From: an uncultured Collinsella sp.
Lineage (GTDB): Bacteria; Actinomycetota; Coriobacteriia; Coriobacteriales; Coriobacteriaceae
Assembly: GCA_959600835.1 (NCBI GenBank)
Contig: CAUGNQ010000023.1
Coordinates: 1 to 28,927 of the forward strand
Direction: 5' to 3'
Length of the DNA stretch: 28,927 bases
Positions 15,886 through 23,649 of this stretch are shown piece by piece. Position 1 is the first letter of the stretch; every line of letters starts with the position of its first letter. The translations under genes and the position numbers were made by a program. Below the pieces are notes generated by a model that saw nothing but the letters and a program-made list of their open reading frames with translations, had not been told where the DNA came from and did no database searches.

Positions 15886-16078
15886 TGTGTCTCCTTTCGT
15901 AAGGCCCCCGCAAGCTACAGCGCCCGCCGTTGAGGCCCACAAACTAACCACTCGCCTAATATACCTTTTTTTTGACTTGAATTTCACGAGAATAGTCGAA
16001 ATTGAAAATCAAATTTACGTTAAAACGTTTTAAAGAATAAAATAGCAGCTAAATCCGTATATAAGTCGATACTTTAAA
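15886..16078 (-). promoter_or_regulatory. gap upstream region with candidate promoter and palindrome
   Basis: AT-rich compared with its surroundings. A -10 box TATATT (complement of 15958-15963) is preceded by an A8-tract spacer and a weak -35 TGAAAT (15981-15986). Forty bases further upstream is the perfect palindrome TTAAAACGTTTTAA (16021-16034), centred on CG as LacI-family operators often are. No terminator is visible behind whiA, so gap may also receive read-through. Confidence 0.5.
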
Positions 16079-17008
16079 CTACCGGTTTGCTTCAATGAGC
16101 TTTTCAAGCCTCAAAACTCGATGGTAGAGGGCCGACTTCGACAAGGGAGGGTCAGCCATCTCCCCTAAATCACGCAGCGACAGATCGGGATAGCGCTCGC
16201 GCAGGTCGCAAAAGACCGCCAAGGCATCCGGAAGCGCATCGCGAAGGCCGCGCTGCTCGAGCTCATCGATAAGCGCAAGCTGATGTTGGGCAGCACCGGC
16301 GCTTCTGGTCTGGTTGGCGAGCTCGGCGTTCACGCGACGGTTCACATCGTTCTTAACCAACTTGACCGCGCGCGCCTCCTCAATCTCGGCAACGCTGCGC
16401 TTGGCACCAATCAGCTTTAATAGATGCTCGATTTCCTCGGCGCTCTTAATGTACACGGCATATGACCCCCGCCGTGCATTAACACGAGCATGGACCCCAA
16501 TCTGCCCCAACAGGTCGCAAAGCCCCTTAGCATATTGCTCGCCCTGCACCGCGATCTCCAAATGAAAATCGCCGCGTGGATCGGCCACGAAGCCGCCCGC
16601 GATGAGCGCGCCGCGGATGTAGGCAAGCCTGCAGCAGGGACGGGCAACGATGTGTCGGGGAACACCAGCAACGAGCCCTCCCCTGCGGTCTAGAATGCCC
16701 AGCAGCACCAGAGCCTTGTCCAGGTCGGGTTGATCGGGCAGGGTAATGAGATAGTTACGGACCTTATGCAAGACCGATTTACGAACGGTGAATTCCGTTT
16801 TGAGCTTAAGAATGCGATGCGTCAGCGTGATCATCGTGCGCGCGACGGCTCCCGTCTCGGTCGCGACCGTCAAACGATACCGCCCGGAGCCGGCCAACGA
16901 AAGCGTACCGCTCACACGCGTCAGGGCGGCAAGCGTCGACAAATCGCAGTATTCACATTCGGGTTCGCAGCGCGCAAGCTCGTCACGCACCTCGGCGGTA
17001 AACGACAT
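16079..17008 (-). CDS. whiA: DNA-binding regulator WhiA
   Basis: A 309-residue protein with an N-terminal degenerate LAGLIDADG homing-endonuclease-like domain (about 1-200, beginning MSFTAEVRDELA) and a C-terminal helix-turn-helix (about 220-305, with LSLRDLGEMADPPLSKSALYHRV). In Streptomyces WhiA controls sporulation division genes; in other bacteria it affects division and metabolism. Its role here is unproven. It starts six bases after rapZ with a poor Shine-Dalgarno, suggesting coupling. The yvcK gene often found between rapZ and whiA is absent. Confidence 0.95.
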   Translation of the reverse strand: MSFTAEVRDELARCEPECEYCDLSTLAALTRVSGTLSLAGSGRYRLTVATETGAVARTMITLTHRILKLKTEFTVRKSVLHKVRNYLITLPDQPDLDKALVLLGILDRRGGLVAGVPRHIVARPCCRLAYIRGALIAGGFVADPRGDFHLEIAVQGEQYAKGLCDLLGQIGVHARVNARRGSYAVYIKSAEEIEHLLKLIGAKRSVAEIEEARAVKLVKNDVNRRVNAELANQTRSAGAAQHQLALIDELEQRGLRDALPDALAVFCDLRERYPDLSLRDLGEMADPPLSKSALYHRVLRLEKLIEANR

Positions 17009-17014
17009 GCAGGC

Positions 17015-17917
17015 CTATGCTTTCGTGTTGGCGCGCGACAAGTCGCGATGGGAAATGCTCACGTGATACTGGGCGCCTTCCAAATAACGCGCCGTGGCCT
17101 CGGCGATGGCAACGCTGCGGTGCTGACCGCCCGTGCAACCGATGGCAATAGAAAGCTGCGGCTTGCCCTCTGCGATATAACCGGGCATGACCGTATCGAG
17201 CAGCTGCGTCCAGGCCTTCCAGAACTCCTGCGTCTTGGGATGGTCCAGAACAAAGTCGGAGACTTTCTTATCGAGACCGGTCATGGTGCGCATCTCGGGA
17301 TCGTAGAACGGATTGGGCAGGAAGCGAACGTCAATCATAATGTCCGCCTCGACGGGCATACCGTGCTTAAAGCCAAACGAGAACACGTGAACGTCCATGA
17401 GCTGCTGGTCGGACAACTCGGAGAACGCCATGCGCAATTTGTTGCGCAGCGCAGAGGTGCGTAGGCGGCTCGTGTCGATAATCATATCGGCTCGATCGCG
17501 CACACCCTGCAGCTGCAGGCGCTCGCGCTGAATCGCATCGGCCGTAGTCTCCCCCGGCTTGGCAATGGGATGACGGCGGCGATTTTCGCTGTAGCGACGA
17601 ATCAGTACCTCGTCAGAAGCCTCCAGGAACACGATGTCGCAGCTCATCTCACGCTCTTCGAGCGCGGCGACCGCATCGAGCAGCTCATCGAACAAGCCCT
17701 GGCTACGCAAATCGCAGGTGACGGCGAGATGCCTGCCCACGCCCGTATTAATGCCGACGAGCTCGGCAAGCTGGGCGATCAGACGCGGAGGCAGGTTATC
17801 GATGCAAAAATAGCCCATGTCCTCGAACACGTGCATGGCCTGCGTGCGGCCCGATCCGGACATTCCGGTGATGATGACGATATCGGGGATGCGCTCCGAG
17901 CGCTCCGCCGCATCCAT
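17015..17917 (-). CDS. rapZ: RapZ/YvcJ-family nucleotide-binding protein
   Basis: A 300-residue protein with P-loop GMSGSGRT (18-25) and the C-terminal family signature GCTGGQHRSV. E. coli RapZ is an RNA-binding adaptor controlling GlmZ decay and amino-sugar synthesis; B. subtilis YvcJ is a GTPase-like homologue. In this lineage the target is not known, but a link to GlcNAc metabolism is attractive given the adjacent sialic-acid genes. I chose ATG at 17917, preceded by AAGGGAG, over the in-frame upstream start at 17971, which lies inside the nanE terminator. Confidence 0.95.
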   Translation of the reverse strand: MDAAERSERIPDIVIITGMSGSGRTQAMHVFEDMGYFCIDNLPPRLIAQLAELVGINTGVGRHLAVTCDLRSQGLFDELLDAVAALEEREMSCDIVFLEASDEVLIRRYSENRRRHPIAKPGETTADAIQRERLQLQGVRDRADMIIDTSRLRTSALRNKLRMAFSELSDQQLMDVHVFSFGFKHGMPVEADIMIDVRFLPNPFYDPEMRTMTGLDKKVSDFVLDHPKTQEFWKAWTQLLDTVMPGYIAEGKPQLSIAIGCTGGQHRSVAIAEATARYLEGAQYHVSISHRDLSRANTKA

Positions 17918-17946
17918 GGCATCTCCCTTTTGCATGTGCTGCCTCC

Positions 17947-17985
17947 CGAAAACAAGCGCGGGACCCAGCAACCCGGATCCCGCGC
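17947..17985 (-). terminator. Rho-independent terminator ending the sialic-acid operon
   Basis: An 8-bp perfect stem GCGCGGGA/TCCCGCGC (17956-17963 with 17978-17985) is followed on the minus strand by TTGTTTTC. It is the only hairpin in the operon with a T-rich tail, and it separates nanE from rapZ. Confidence 0.8.
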
Positions 17986-18036
17986 GGTCAATTGCCTTTA
18001 TTGAGTATACCGCCCCGAGCGGATACGAGGCCTGTC

Positions 18037-18723
18037 TTACGCCTCAAGCGCAGCCTTGAACCAACTTGTAATACTCGTGGGGTGCGTGATGGCGGTGCCG
18101 ACGACAACGGCCCAGGCGCCAGCATCGATCGCGGCGCGAGCCTCCTCGGGCGTATGCACGCGACCCTCGCAAATGATGGGAAGGCCGGGGAATTCCTCGG
18201 TCGCCTGACGCAGGAGCGGCAGGTCGGGGCCATCGGCCATGGTGCAGTCGATGGCGGCGACACCGTGAGAGAGCGTGGTAGATACCAGGTCGAAGCCCAT
18301 ATCAACCGCACGGCGAATGTCCTCGATGGTGGCACAATCCGCCATCAGGAGCACACCCTCCTCGTGCAGCGGACGGAAGGTATCCTCGACCGTCTTGCCA
18401 TCGGGGCGCGGACGATCGGTGGCGTCGATCGCCACGATATCGGCACCAGCAGCAACGCAGGCGCGGGCGTGACGCAGCGTCGGCGTGATGTAAACGCCCT
18501 CGTGTCCATCCTTCCATAGGCCAATAACAGGAACCTCACAGCGACCCTTAATGGCGGCAATGTCGGCAAGGCCCTGGCAGCGAATGGCGGCGGCGCCGCC
18601 GAGTTCGCAAGCGCGAGACATTTGAGCCATGGTCTCGGGCGTACGAAGCGGCTCGCCCATATACGCCTGAACGCTCACGACGAGCTTACCCTTCAGGGAT
18701 TGAATCAAAGGATCGACGGTCAT
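18037..18723 (-). CDS. nanE: N-acetylmannosamine-6-phosphate 2-epimerase NanE
   Basis: A 228-residue TIM-barrel enzyme converting ManNAc-6-P to GlcNAc-6-P, the step that joins sialic-acid breakdown to amino-sugar metabolism. It shows the family motifs LVVSVQAYMGEPL, GAAAIRCQG, VIGLWK, DIVAIDAT, ADCATIED, CEGRVHTPEEA and VVVGTAITHP. Length is typical (about 230). A GAAAGG motif lies upstream of ATG at 18723. It is the last gene of the operon; a terminator follows. Confidence 0.96.
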   Translation of the reverse strand: MTVDPLIQSLKGKLVVSVQAYMGEPLRTPETMAQMSRACELGGAAAIRCQGLADIAAIKGRCEVPVIGLWKDGHEGVYITPTLRHARACVAAGADIVAIDATDRPRPDGKTVEDTFRPLHEEGVLLMADCATIEDIRRAVDMGFDLVSTTLSHGVAAIDCTMADGPDLPLLRQATEEFPGLPIICEGRVHTPEEARAAIDAGAWAVVVGTAITHPTSITSWFKAALEA

Positions 18724-18746
18724 AAGGCTGCAACCTTTCTCAGAAC

Positions 18747-18777
18747 AGCCTCCCGAGGCGTGTTGTCTCGGGAGGCT
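18747..18777 (-). promoter_or_regulatory. Intercistronic hairpin nanK-nanE
   Basis: An 11-bp perfect stem AGCCTCCCGAG/CTCGGGAGGCT with a 9-base loop in the 70-base nanK-nanE gap. No T-run follows, so it is more likely an mRNA-processing or stability element than a terminator. Confidence 0.6.
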
Positions 18778-18793
18778 CCTACAGCAGATACGT

Positions 18794-19759
18794 TTACTTT
18801 AACGAAGCGAGAAGATGCTCGGCGGCACCGATGAGCGGAGCATCGCCCTCCAGAGACCCGATGAGAATCGGCGTGTCCTGGAGCGGATCGAGCGCCTGGC
18901 TGGCATAGCCCTCGTGCACCGAATCCTTCCACGTCTGCGAACGCCAATCGGGACCCTGATGAATTACGCCGCCCGAAAGCACGATGACCTCTGGATCCAG
19001 AATATTGGCAAGCGAGCCCAAGCTGGCGCCCAGCGCAAAGCCGGCGTCATGGATGACCTCGGTCGCCTTTGCGTCGCCAGCACGGCACAGGTCGTTCACG
19101 TCGCGACCGACCGAAGGACGGCTGGGGTCAACTCGACCGAAGCGTTCGTCGTACATACGGCCAATCGAGGTGCCCGAAGCAACAGACTCAAGATGGCCGG
19201 AACGCCCGCAGGCGCAGGGAATGCCGGCGGCAGCCGAGCACTCGATGTGGCCCATATGACCGGCAGCACCATGGAAGCCCTGCATCACGCGGCCGTTCTC
19301 GACATATGCGCCACCGATGCCCGTACCGATTCCCAGGCACAAGACGGAGAACTTGCCCTTGCCGACGCCCCAGTGGGCCTCGCCCAGAGCATGAGCCTGC
19401 ACGTCGCCCACAACGGCAACGGGAAGACCAAGGTCCTCGCGCAGACGCGGCCCCAACTGAACGCCGGACCAGCCGGGCATGATCTCATTGGCATAAGCAA
19501 TGGCGCCCGTCTTGGGATCGACGACGCCTGCGGCACCGATACCGACACCGAGAACCTCGACATCGGGATTCGCCTCAAGAGCGGCCTTGATAGACGCCTC
19601 GATACGCTGGAAGACGGCCTCGCCGCCCTCCTGGGCCTCGGTAGGAATCTCGGCCTCAAAAACGGGATGGGGCACACTACCGTCAGCCGGGTACTCCATG
19701 ATGGCAGTCGCAATTTTAGTTCCGCCGATATCGACAGAGCAGACGTACTTGTTCTCCAT
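18794..19759 (-). CDS. nanK: ROK-family N-acetylmannosamine kinase (NanK-like)
   Basis: A 321-residue sugar kinase predicted to phosphorylate ManNAc. It shows the phosphate-binding DIGGTK (10-15), the catalytic-base region GDVQAHALGE (Asp119), the second phosphate loop GIGTGIGG (143-150) and a ROK zinc site. The usual CxCGxxGCxE appears here as CACGRSGHLE: Cys182, Cys184, with His189 in place of the third cysteine; His168/His171 could complete the site. I chose ATG at 19759, with AAGGAGAG six bases upstream. Between nanA and nanE, ManNAc is the expected substrate; glucokinase-type ROK activity cannot be excluded. Confidence 0.88.
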   Translation of the reverse strand: MENKYVCSVDIGGTKIATAIMEYPADGSVPHPVFEAEIPTEAQEGGEAVFQRIEASIKAALEANPDVEVLGVGIGAAGVVDPKTGAIAYANEIMPGWSGVQLGPRLREDLGLPVAVVGDVQAHALGEAHWGVGKGKFSVLCLGIGTGIGGAYVENGRVMQGFHGAAGHMGHIECSAAAGIPCACGRSGHLESVASGTSIGRMYDERFGRVDPSRPSVGRDVNDLCRAGDAKATEVIHDAGFALGASLGSLANILDPEVIVLSGGVIHQGPDWRSQTWKDSVHEGYASQALDPLQDTPILIGSLEGDAPLIGAAEHLLASLK

Positions 19760-19835
19760 GTCGCTCTCCTTCGGAGATAAAAACAACTACAGGAAATGCG
19801 CCGTCAGGCTAGCCGTCACAGCGCAGTAAAGGTTT

Positions 19836-19921
19836 TCCAGGTGTCCGAGATCGCCGAGAAACCGTGTGGCCATTGACCTAATGGGTCATGGCCACACGGT
19901 TGAACGGCGAGGTCGGGTGCC
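19836..19921 (-). repeat. Long nested hairpin between nanA and nanK
   Basis: The core stem AACCGTGTGGCCAT/ATGGCCACACGGTT is perfect (19860-19873 with 19888-19901), with a further GACC/GGTC at the tip. Outer arms TCGCCG/CGGCGA (19851-19856 with 19905-19910) and CCAGG/CCTGG extend it to about 85 bases. It begins ten bases after the nanA stop, and no T-run follows on the minus strand. In form it resembles the long nested repeats at 4105-4228 and 4409-4540. Confidence 0.7.
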
Positions 19922-19930
19922 TGGGAAGCT

Positions 19931-20851
19931 TTACAGGAGACCGTTGTCCTGAAGGACCTTCCTAATCGCCTCGACGTTCTCGCCGGTCATGGCCTTCACC
20001 GGGCGCGGCATGGTCGGGCTGTCGAAGATGCCCATGAGGTTCATAGCGGTCTTGAAGGCGCCGACGCCACCGGCATAGCCCTGGACGCCCGAGGTGACGT
20101 CCCAGATGTGCGAAATCTCATTGAGGCGATCCTGCTCGGCCTTGACGGTAGCCCAGTCGCCGGCCTGAGCGGCCTTCCACTGGCGCACGTAGCCCTCGGG
20201 CTCAACGTTGGCAAGGCCCGGGACAGAACCGTCGGCGCCACCGAGGTAAGCGCCGTCGACAACAACCTCGTGACCGGTGAGGATGCTCATCGGATGGCCG
20301 TTCTTCTCGTTCTCCTGAACGAGATAGCGGAACGAGATGTCATCACCCGAGGAATCCTTGACGCCAGCAAGGACGCCCTCGGCGCCGAGCTTGGCAAGGA
20401 GCTTCCAGGGGAGCTTGGTGTGAACGCAGACGGGAATGTCATAGGCAAAGATGGGCAGGTCGAGCTCCTCGTGCAGGATGCGGAAGTGCTCCTCGACCTC
20501 GGTCATGCCCTGCAGGGCATAGAACGGGCAGGTGGCGACAAGCGCATCGGCGCCCAGCTCCTGAGCGACCTTACCGTGCTCGATCATGCGCTCGGTCTCG
20601 GTATCGATGATGCCGACCAGGACGGGCACGCGGTGGTCGACGATACGAACGGCCTCGGCGATGATCTGGCGACGACGCTCATCGGTGGAGAAAACGACCT
20701 CGCCCGAAGAGCCCAGGAAGAACAGGCCATCGACGCCGGCATCGATCATGCGGTTGATGCTGCGCTCAAAGGAGGCAACGTCGAGCTGGTGGTCTTCGGT
20801 ATCGGGAACAACGACGGGAGGGATAACGCCGGTGAATTTCTGAGTTGCCAC
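19931..20851 (-). CDS. nanA: N-acetylneuraminate lyase
   Basis: A 306-residue class I aldolase of the DHDPS/NAL family, splitting N-acetylneuraminate into ManNAc and pyruvate. From the GTG start at 20851 (AAGGAG six bases upstream) the key residues are GSSGE (47-51), Tyr137 (YDIP) and the Schiff-base Lys165 in VKDSSGD. These positions match E. coli NanA Tyr137 and Lys165, and the SGD after the lysine is NAL-like rather than DHDPS-like. The residue two after the lysine is Ser rather than the common Thr. The 5' in-frame extension to 20935 has no ribosome binding site. Confidence 0.9.
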   Translation of the reverse strand: MATQKFTGVIPPVVVPDTEDHQLDVASFERSINRMIDAGVDGLFFLGSSGEVVFSTDERRRQIIAEAVRIVDHRVPVLVGIIDTETERMIEHGKVAQELGADALVATCPFYALQGMTEVEEHFRILHEELDLPIFAYDIPVCVHTKLPWKLLAKLGAEGVLAGVKDSSGDDISFRYLVQENEKNGHPMSILTGHEVVVDGAYLGGADGSVPGLANVEPEGYVRQWKAAQAGDWATVKAEQDRLNEISHIWDVTSGVQGYAGGVGAFKTAMNLMGIFDSPTMPRPVKAMTGENVEAIRKVLQDNGLL

Positions 20852-20919
20852 AAGAATCTCCTTAGTTGTCTGGCGGGCGGCCCTATGCCACCCACTCTTG
20901 TTGGCAGTGTCCAGGCCGT

Positions 20920-21771
20920 CTAGGCCAAAGAACACGGGTAGAACGTTTGGTTAAAAAAGTCGATGACTTCGTTTTCAAACGCGTTGATGCGCTCATGAGC
21001 GTATTTGGCATAGATGATATGCCTCCGGTCACACTCAAGACCGTTGAATACGGCAAACTGGCCCTTGGGATCACTCACGGCATCCATGAGCGATGTGCCC
21101 ATGAGCACCGATCCACGCACCCGAGACGACAACGCCTCGAGGCCACCGGGAATTGGATTGGCAACCGCCGTGCAGGCGAGGCCCCGCTCGTCCAGAGCAG
21201 AAACCGCCAGCGCGACTCCGCCGCCAAGGCCCTCGCCCCATGCAAAGATGCGGTCGGGGTCCACGCCATCAAGATTGCGCGCCACCTTCGCCATCGCGCA
21301 ACCCCAACGGACGCGCTTGACAAAAGCAGGAGAGGCAATCCCCTGCTGCAGCTCGCTGGATCCAATCGCCTCATCGTCCAGCGCAAGCACGGCATATCCC
21401 ATGGCCGCAAACCTCGTCATGTGATGCCATCCCCGCACGGGTCGGTCGATGTCGTGAAACATCAGACATAGCGGCACAAGCTCGGATGCTCGGGCGCGAC
21501 CGGCAGGCTCGATCAAACGTGCGTGGACCACATCGCCACCAAGCTCAAAGGAAACCTCGGAGTAGCGGGCATACGGATTGGCGAAATCGATCGCCGTAAT
21601 ACTCGGCCCGCAAACCTCAAGGTCCGAAGCGGCTATCTCTAATTCGGAAACATCCGCAGAAGCATCACCGCGCCAATCCCGGAAATCAGCGAGCCTTGAC
21701 GAGACCGTTCCGGGAATCCCCACAAGGTCGGAGACAATCAGCTCATTGACATTGCTCTCGCACTTAGACAT
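20920..21771 (-). CDS. Acetyl-esterase-family paralogue lacking the catalytic serine
   Basis: A 283-residue alpha/beta hydrolase resembling acetyl xylan esterase/cephalosporin deacetylase, and clearly a shortened paralogue of its upstream neighbour. The shared C-terminal pattern DPKGQFAVFNGL...H matches PPATQFAVYNNL...H. The nucleophile elbow GASQGG of the neighbour is GEGLGG here, so Ser is replaced by Gly181. Asp230 and His259 are kept. The region after the first strand is also altered (HDID for HGYPG). It looks like a pseudoenzyme, possibly a partner or ligand binder, kept as an intact frame. It overlaps the upstream gene by eight bases, indicating coupled translation. Moderate certainty on family, low on role. 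Confidence 0.8.
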   Translation of the reverse strand: MSKCESNVNELIVSDLVGIPGTVSSRLADFRDWRGDASADVSELEIAASDLEVCGPSITAIDFANPYARYSEVSFELGGDVVHARLIEPAGRARASELVPLCLMFHDIDRPVRGWHHMTRFAAMGYAVLALDDEAIGSSELQQGIASPAFVKRVRWGCAMAKVARNLDGVDPDRIFAWGEGLGGGVALAVSALDERGLACTAVANPIPGGLEALSSRVRGSVLMGTSLMDAVSDPKGQFAVFNGLECDRRHIIYAKYAHERINAFENEVIDFFNQTFYPCSLA

Positions 21772-22741
21772 GAGCCTCCCCTCCCTTGCAGAAAAACGGA
21801 ATGATCAGATCGTCAAAATCCTGAATCTCCTCGTGGCCAAAGCCTTCAAAGAACTCATGACGCTTTTCACAGGTCAGGTTGTTATAGACCGCAAACTGCG
21901 TCGCTGGCGGACAGACGGTATCGGCTGTGCCGGTGCCAAACAGCACGGGGCATTTGACCATAGGGGCAAAGTTCTTGGAATCGAAGTACGCCAGCTTGGC
22001 ATAGGCTTCGTCGATACGAGTCGAGTCCTCGTCAAACCAGCGAGACCAATAGCGCAGGCCCTCGTAGGCAATGTCGTCGGCATCCAAATCCCAGACCAGG
22101 CGGAAATCCGACAGGAAGGGATAGAGGATGGCGGCGCGATTGATAAGCTCGCTGTTAAGTGCACAGGTCGCAATGCCCAAACCGCCGCCCTGCGACGCGC
22201 CGTTCACAAACACACGGGCAAGATCGATGCCCTCGAGCTCGCGAACGATGCGGCACAGGATGCGAATATCTTGGTGCAAGCGGACATAGTAGAGGTTGGC
22301 CGGATCGCCGTCGATACCGGCGACGATATGGCCCGCGACCGTTGTGCCCTCAAATCCACCAATGTCCTCGGAGGGACCTCCTTGGCCGGGGCAGTCGAGG
22401 GCGATGAGTGCCATGCCCATGCCCGCAAACGACGCCTGCTCAAACCAGCTGCGGCTTGCACCCGGATACCCATGGAACTGAAGTACCAATGGCACGGGCT
22501 CGTCCGAGACGGGTTTAAGGTACTTGGCATGCAGGCGAGCGCCACACATGCCGGTATACCAGAGGTCGAAAAGCTGGCAGGTCACGGCATCGGTGACCGA
22601 TGCCGTCTCGATCGCATAGTCAAGCCCGACGGCGTCGGCCTCGGCCATGCGGTCCTTCCAAAAGAGATCGAAATCTGATGGACGGGGCATGGCGCCCCGA
22701 TACCCACCAAATTGCTGTTGTAGCTCCTGAGCACTTGGCAT
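21764..22741 (-). CDS. Acetyl esterase of the AXE1/cephalosporin deacetylase family
   Basis: A 325-residue alpha/beta hydrolase. The N-terminal signature RPSDFDLFW and QFHGYPG (oxyanion region), the nucleophile in GASQGG (Ser183), Asp274 (TADTVCPP) and His303 (GFGHEE) form a complete triad. The family removes acetyl groups from carbohydrates. In a sialic-acid operon, removal of O-acetyl groups from sialic acids is a reasonable inference; no signal peptide is visible, so it would act in the cytoplasm after import. I chose ATG at 22741 because the homologous N-terminus begins there; its Shine-Dalgarno is weak, and an in-frame TTG at 22756 is possible. Confidence 0.87.
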   Translation of the reverse strand: MPSAQELQQQFGGYRGAMPRPSDFDLFWKDRMAEADAVGLDYAIETASVTDAVTCQLFDLWYTGMCGARLHAKYLKPVSDEPVPLVLQFHGYPGASRSWFEQASFAGMGMALIALDCPGQGGPSEDIGGFEGTTVAGHIVAGIDGDPANLYYVRLHQDIRILCRIVRELEGIDLARVFVNGASQGGGLGIATCALNSELINRAAILYPFLSDFRLVWDLDADDIAYEGLRYWSRWFDEDSTRIDEAYAKLAYFDSKNFAPMVKCPVLFGTGTADTVCPPATQFAVYNNLTCEKRHEFFEGFGHEEIQDFDDLIIPFFCKGGEAHV

Positions 22742-22777
22742 GGCTCGTGAACCCAACCTTTCGAAATCGCAACGGAG

Positions 22778-22805
22778 GTGCGCCCGGCAAGGGAACCGGG
22801 CGCAC
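22778..22805 (-). promoter_or_regulatory. Intercistronic hairpin after the second ATPase gene
   Basis: A 10-bp perfect stem GTGCGCCCGG/CCGGGCGCAC with an 8-base loop, without a T-run, between the transporter genes and the esterase genes. It may separate transporter and enzyme mRNA segments. Confidence 0.6.
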
Positions 22806-22821
22806 GGGAGGGAAAGCGAGG

Positions 22822-23649
22822 CTACTCGCCGAGCTTGGGATGCAGCAGCGACGGCGCAGCACCGAGCAGCATCTTGGTGTAGGGGTCCTGAGGGTGCTGG
22901 AAGACCTGCTTGGCCTCGCCCTGCTCGACGATCTTGCCGCCATTCATAACGATGATGTCGTCAGAGATATAGCGGACCGTCTGGATGTCATGGCTGATGA
23001 ACACCATGGCCAGGCCGAGCTCCTTCTTAAGGTCGGTCAGCAGGTTCAGAATCTGCGCGCGGACCGAAACGTCCAGAGCCGAGGTGGGCTCGTCGGCGAT
23101 GATGGCATCGGGGTTCAACGACAGGGCACGGGCAATTGCGACGCGCTGGCGCTGGCCGCCCGAAAGCTGGCCGGGAAGAACCTCGGCGGCGGAGCTGGGC
23201 AGACCGGTGAGCTCCAGGAGCTCCTTGACGCGCTTCTCCTGCTCGGCCTCGGTACCCAGGTTGTGGACGCGCATGGGGTCGAGCAGCTGCTCGCGAACGA
23301 CCATGCGGGGATTGAGCGCCGTAGCCGGATTCTGGAACACGACCGAGATGACACGGCCCATGTGGCGACGGTCCTCGGCGGTACGCTTGGTTACGTCCTT
23401 GCCCTTAAAGTAGACCTTGCCGCTCGTGGGGGCCTGCAGGCCGCACATGACGTTGGCGGTGGTGGACTTACCGCAACCGGACTCGCCGACGATGCCGATC
23501 GTCTGACCGGGCATGAGCCTAATCGTTACACCCTGGACGGCGTGAACCAGGTTGGGGTGCAGAATCGAGCCGGTACGGGTCCTAAAGGTGACGTGGACGT
23601 CATCAAGGAAGATGATCGGCTCGACGCCGTTGACTGCGGTCTCGCTCAT
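22822..23649 (-). CDS. Sialic-acid-type ABC transporter ATP-binding protein (SatD/DppF-like)
   Basis: A 275-residue Opp/Dpp-family ATPase, second nucleotide-binding subunit of the importer. It shows Walker A GESGCGKST, signature SGGQRQRV and Walker B AIIADEP. It is shorter than OppF in this window (342), lacking the C-terminal cysteine-containing extension. The ATG follows the stop of the fused gene directly (TAGATG), with GGAGGTGATG as ribosome binding site. Substrate assignment rests on the nan genes downstream. Confidence 0.88.
   Translation of the reverse strand: MSETAVNGVEPIIFLDDVHVTFRTRTGSILHPNLVHAVQGVTIRLMPGQTIGIVGESGCGKSTTANVMCGLQAPTSGKVYFKGKDVTKRTAEDRRHMGRVISVVFQNPATALNPRMVVREQLLDPMRVHNLGTEAEQEKRVKELLELTGLPSSAAEVLPGQLSGGQRQRVAIARALSLNPDAIIADEPTSALDVSVRAQILNLLTDLKKELGLAMVFISHDIQTVRYISDDIIVMNGGKIVEQGEAKQVFQHPQDPYTKMLLGAAPSLLHPKLGE

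Noticed and set aside
20852..20935. N-terminal extension of NanA to an upstream start
   Set aside because: The extension lacks homology and ribosome binding site; GTG at 20851 has AAGGAG at good distance and aligns catalytic residues with the E. coli numbering.
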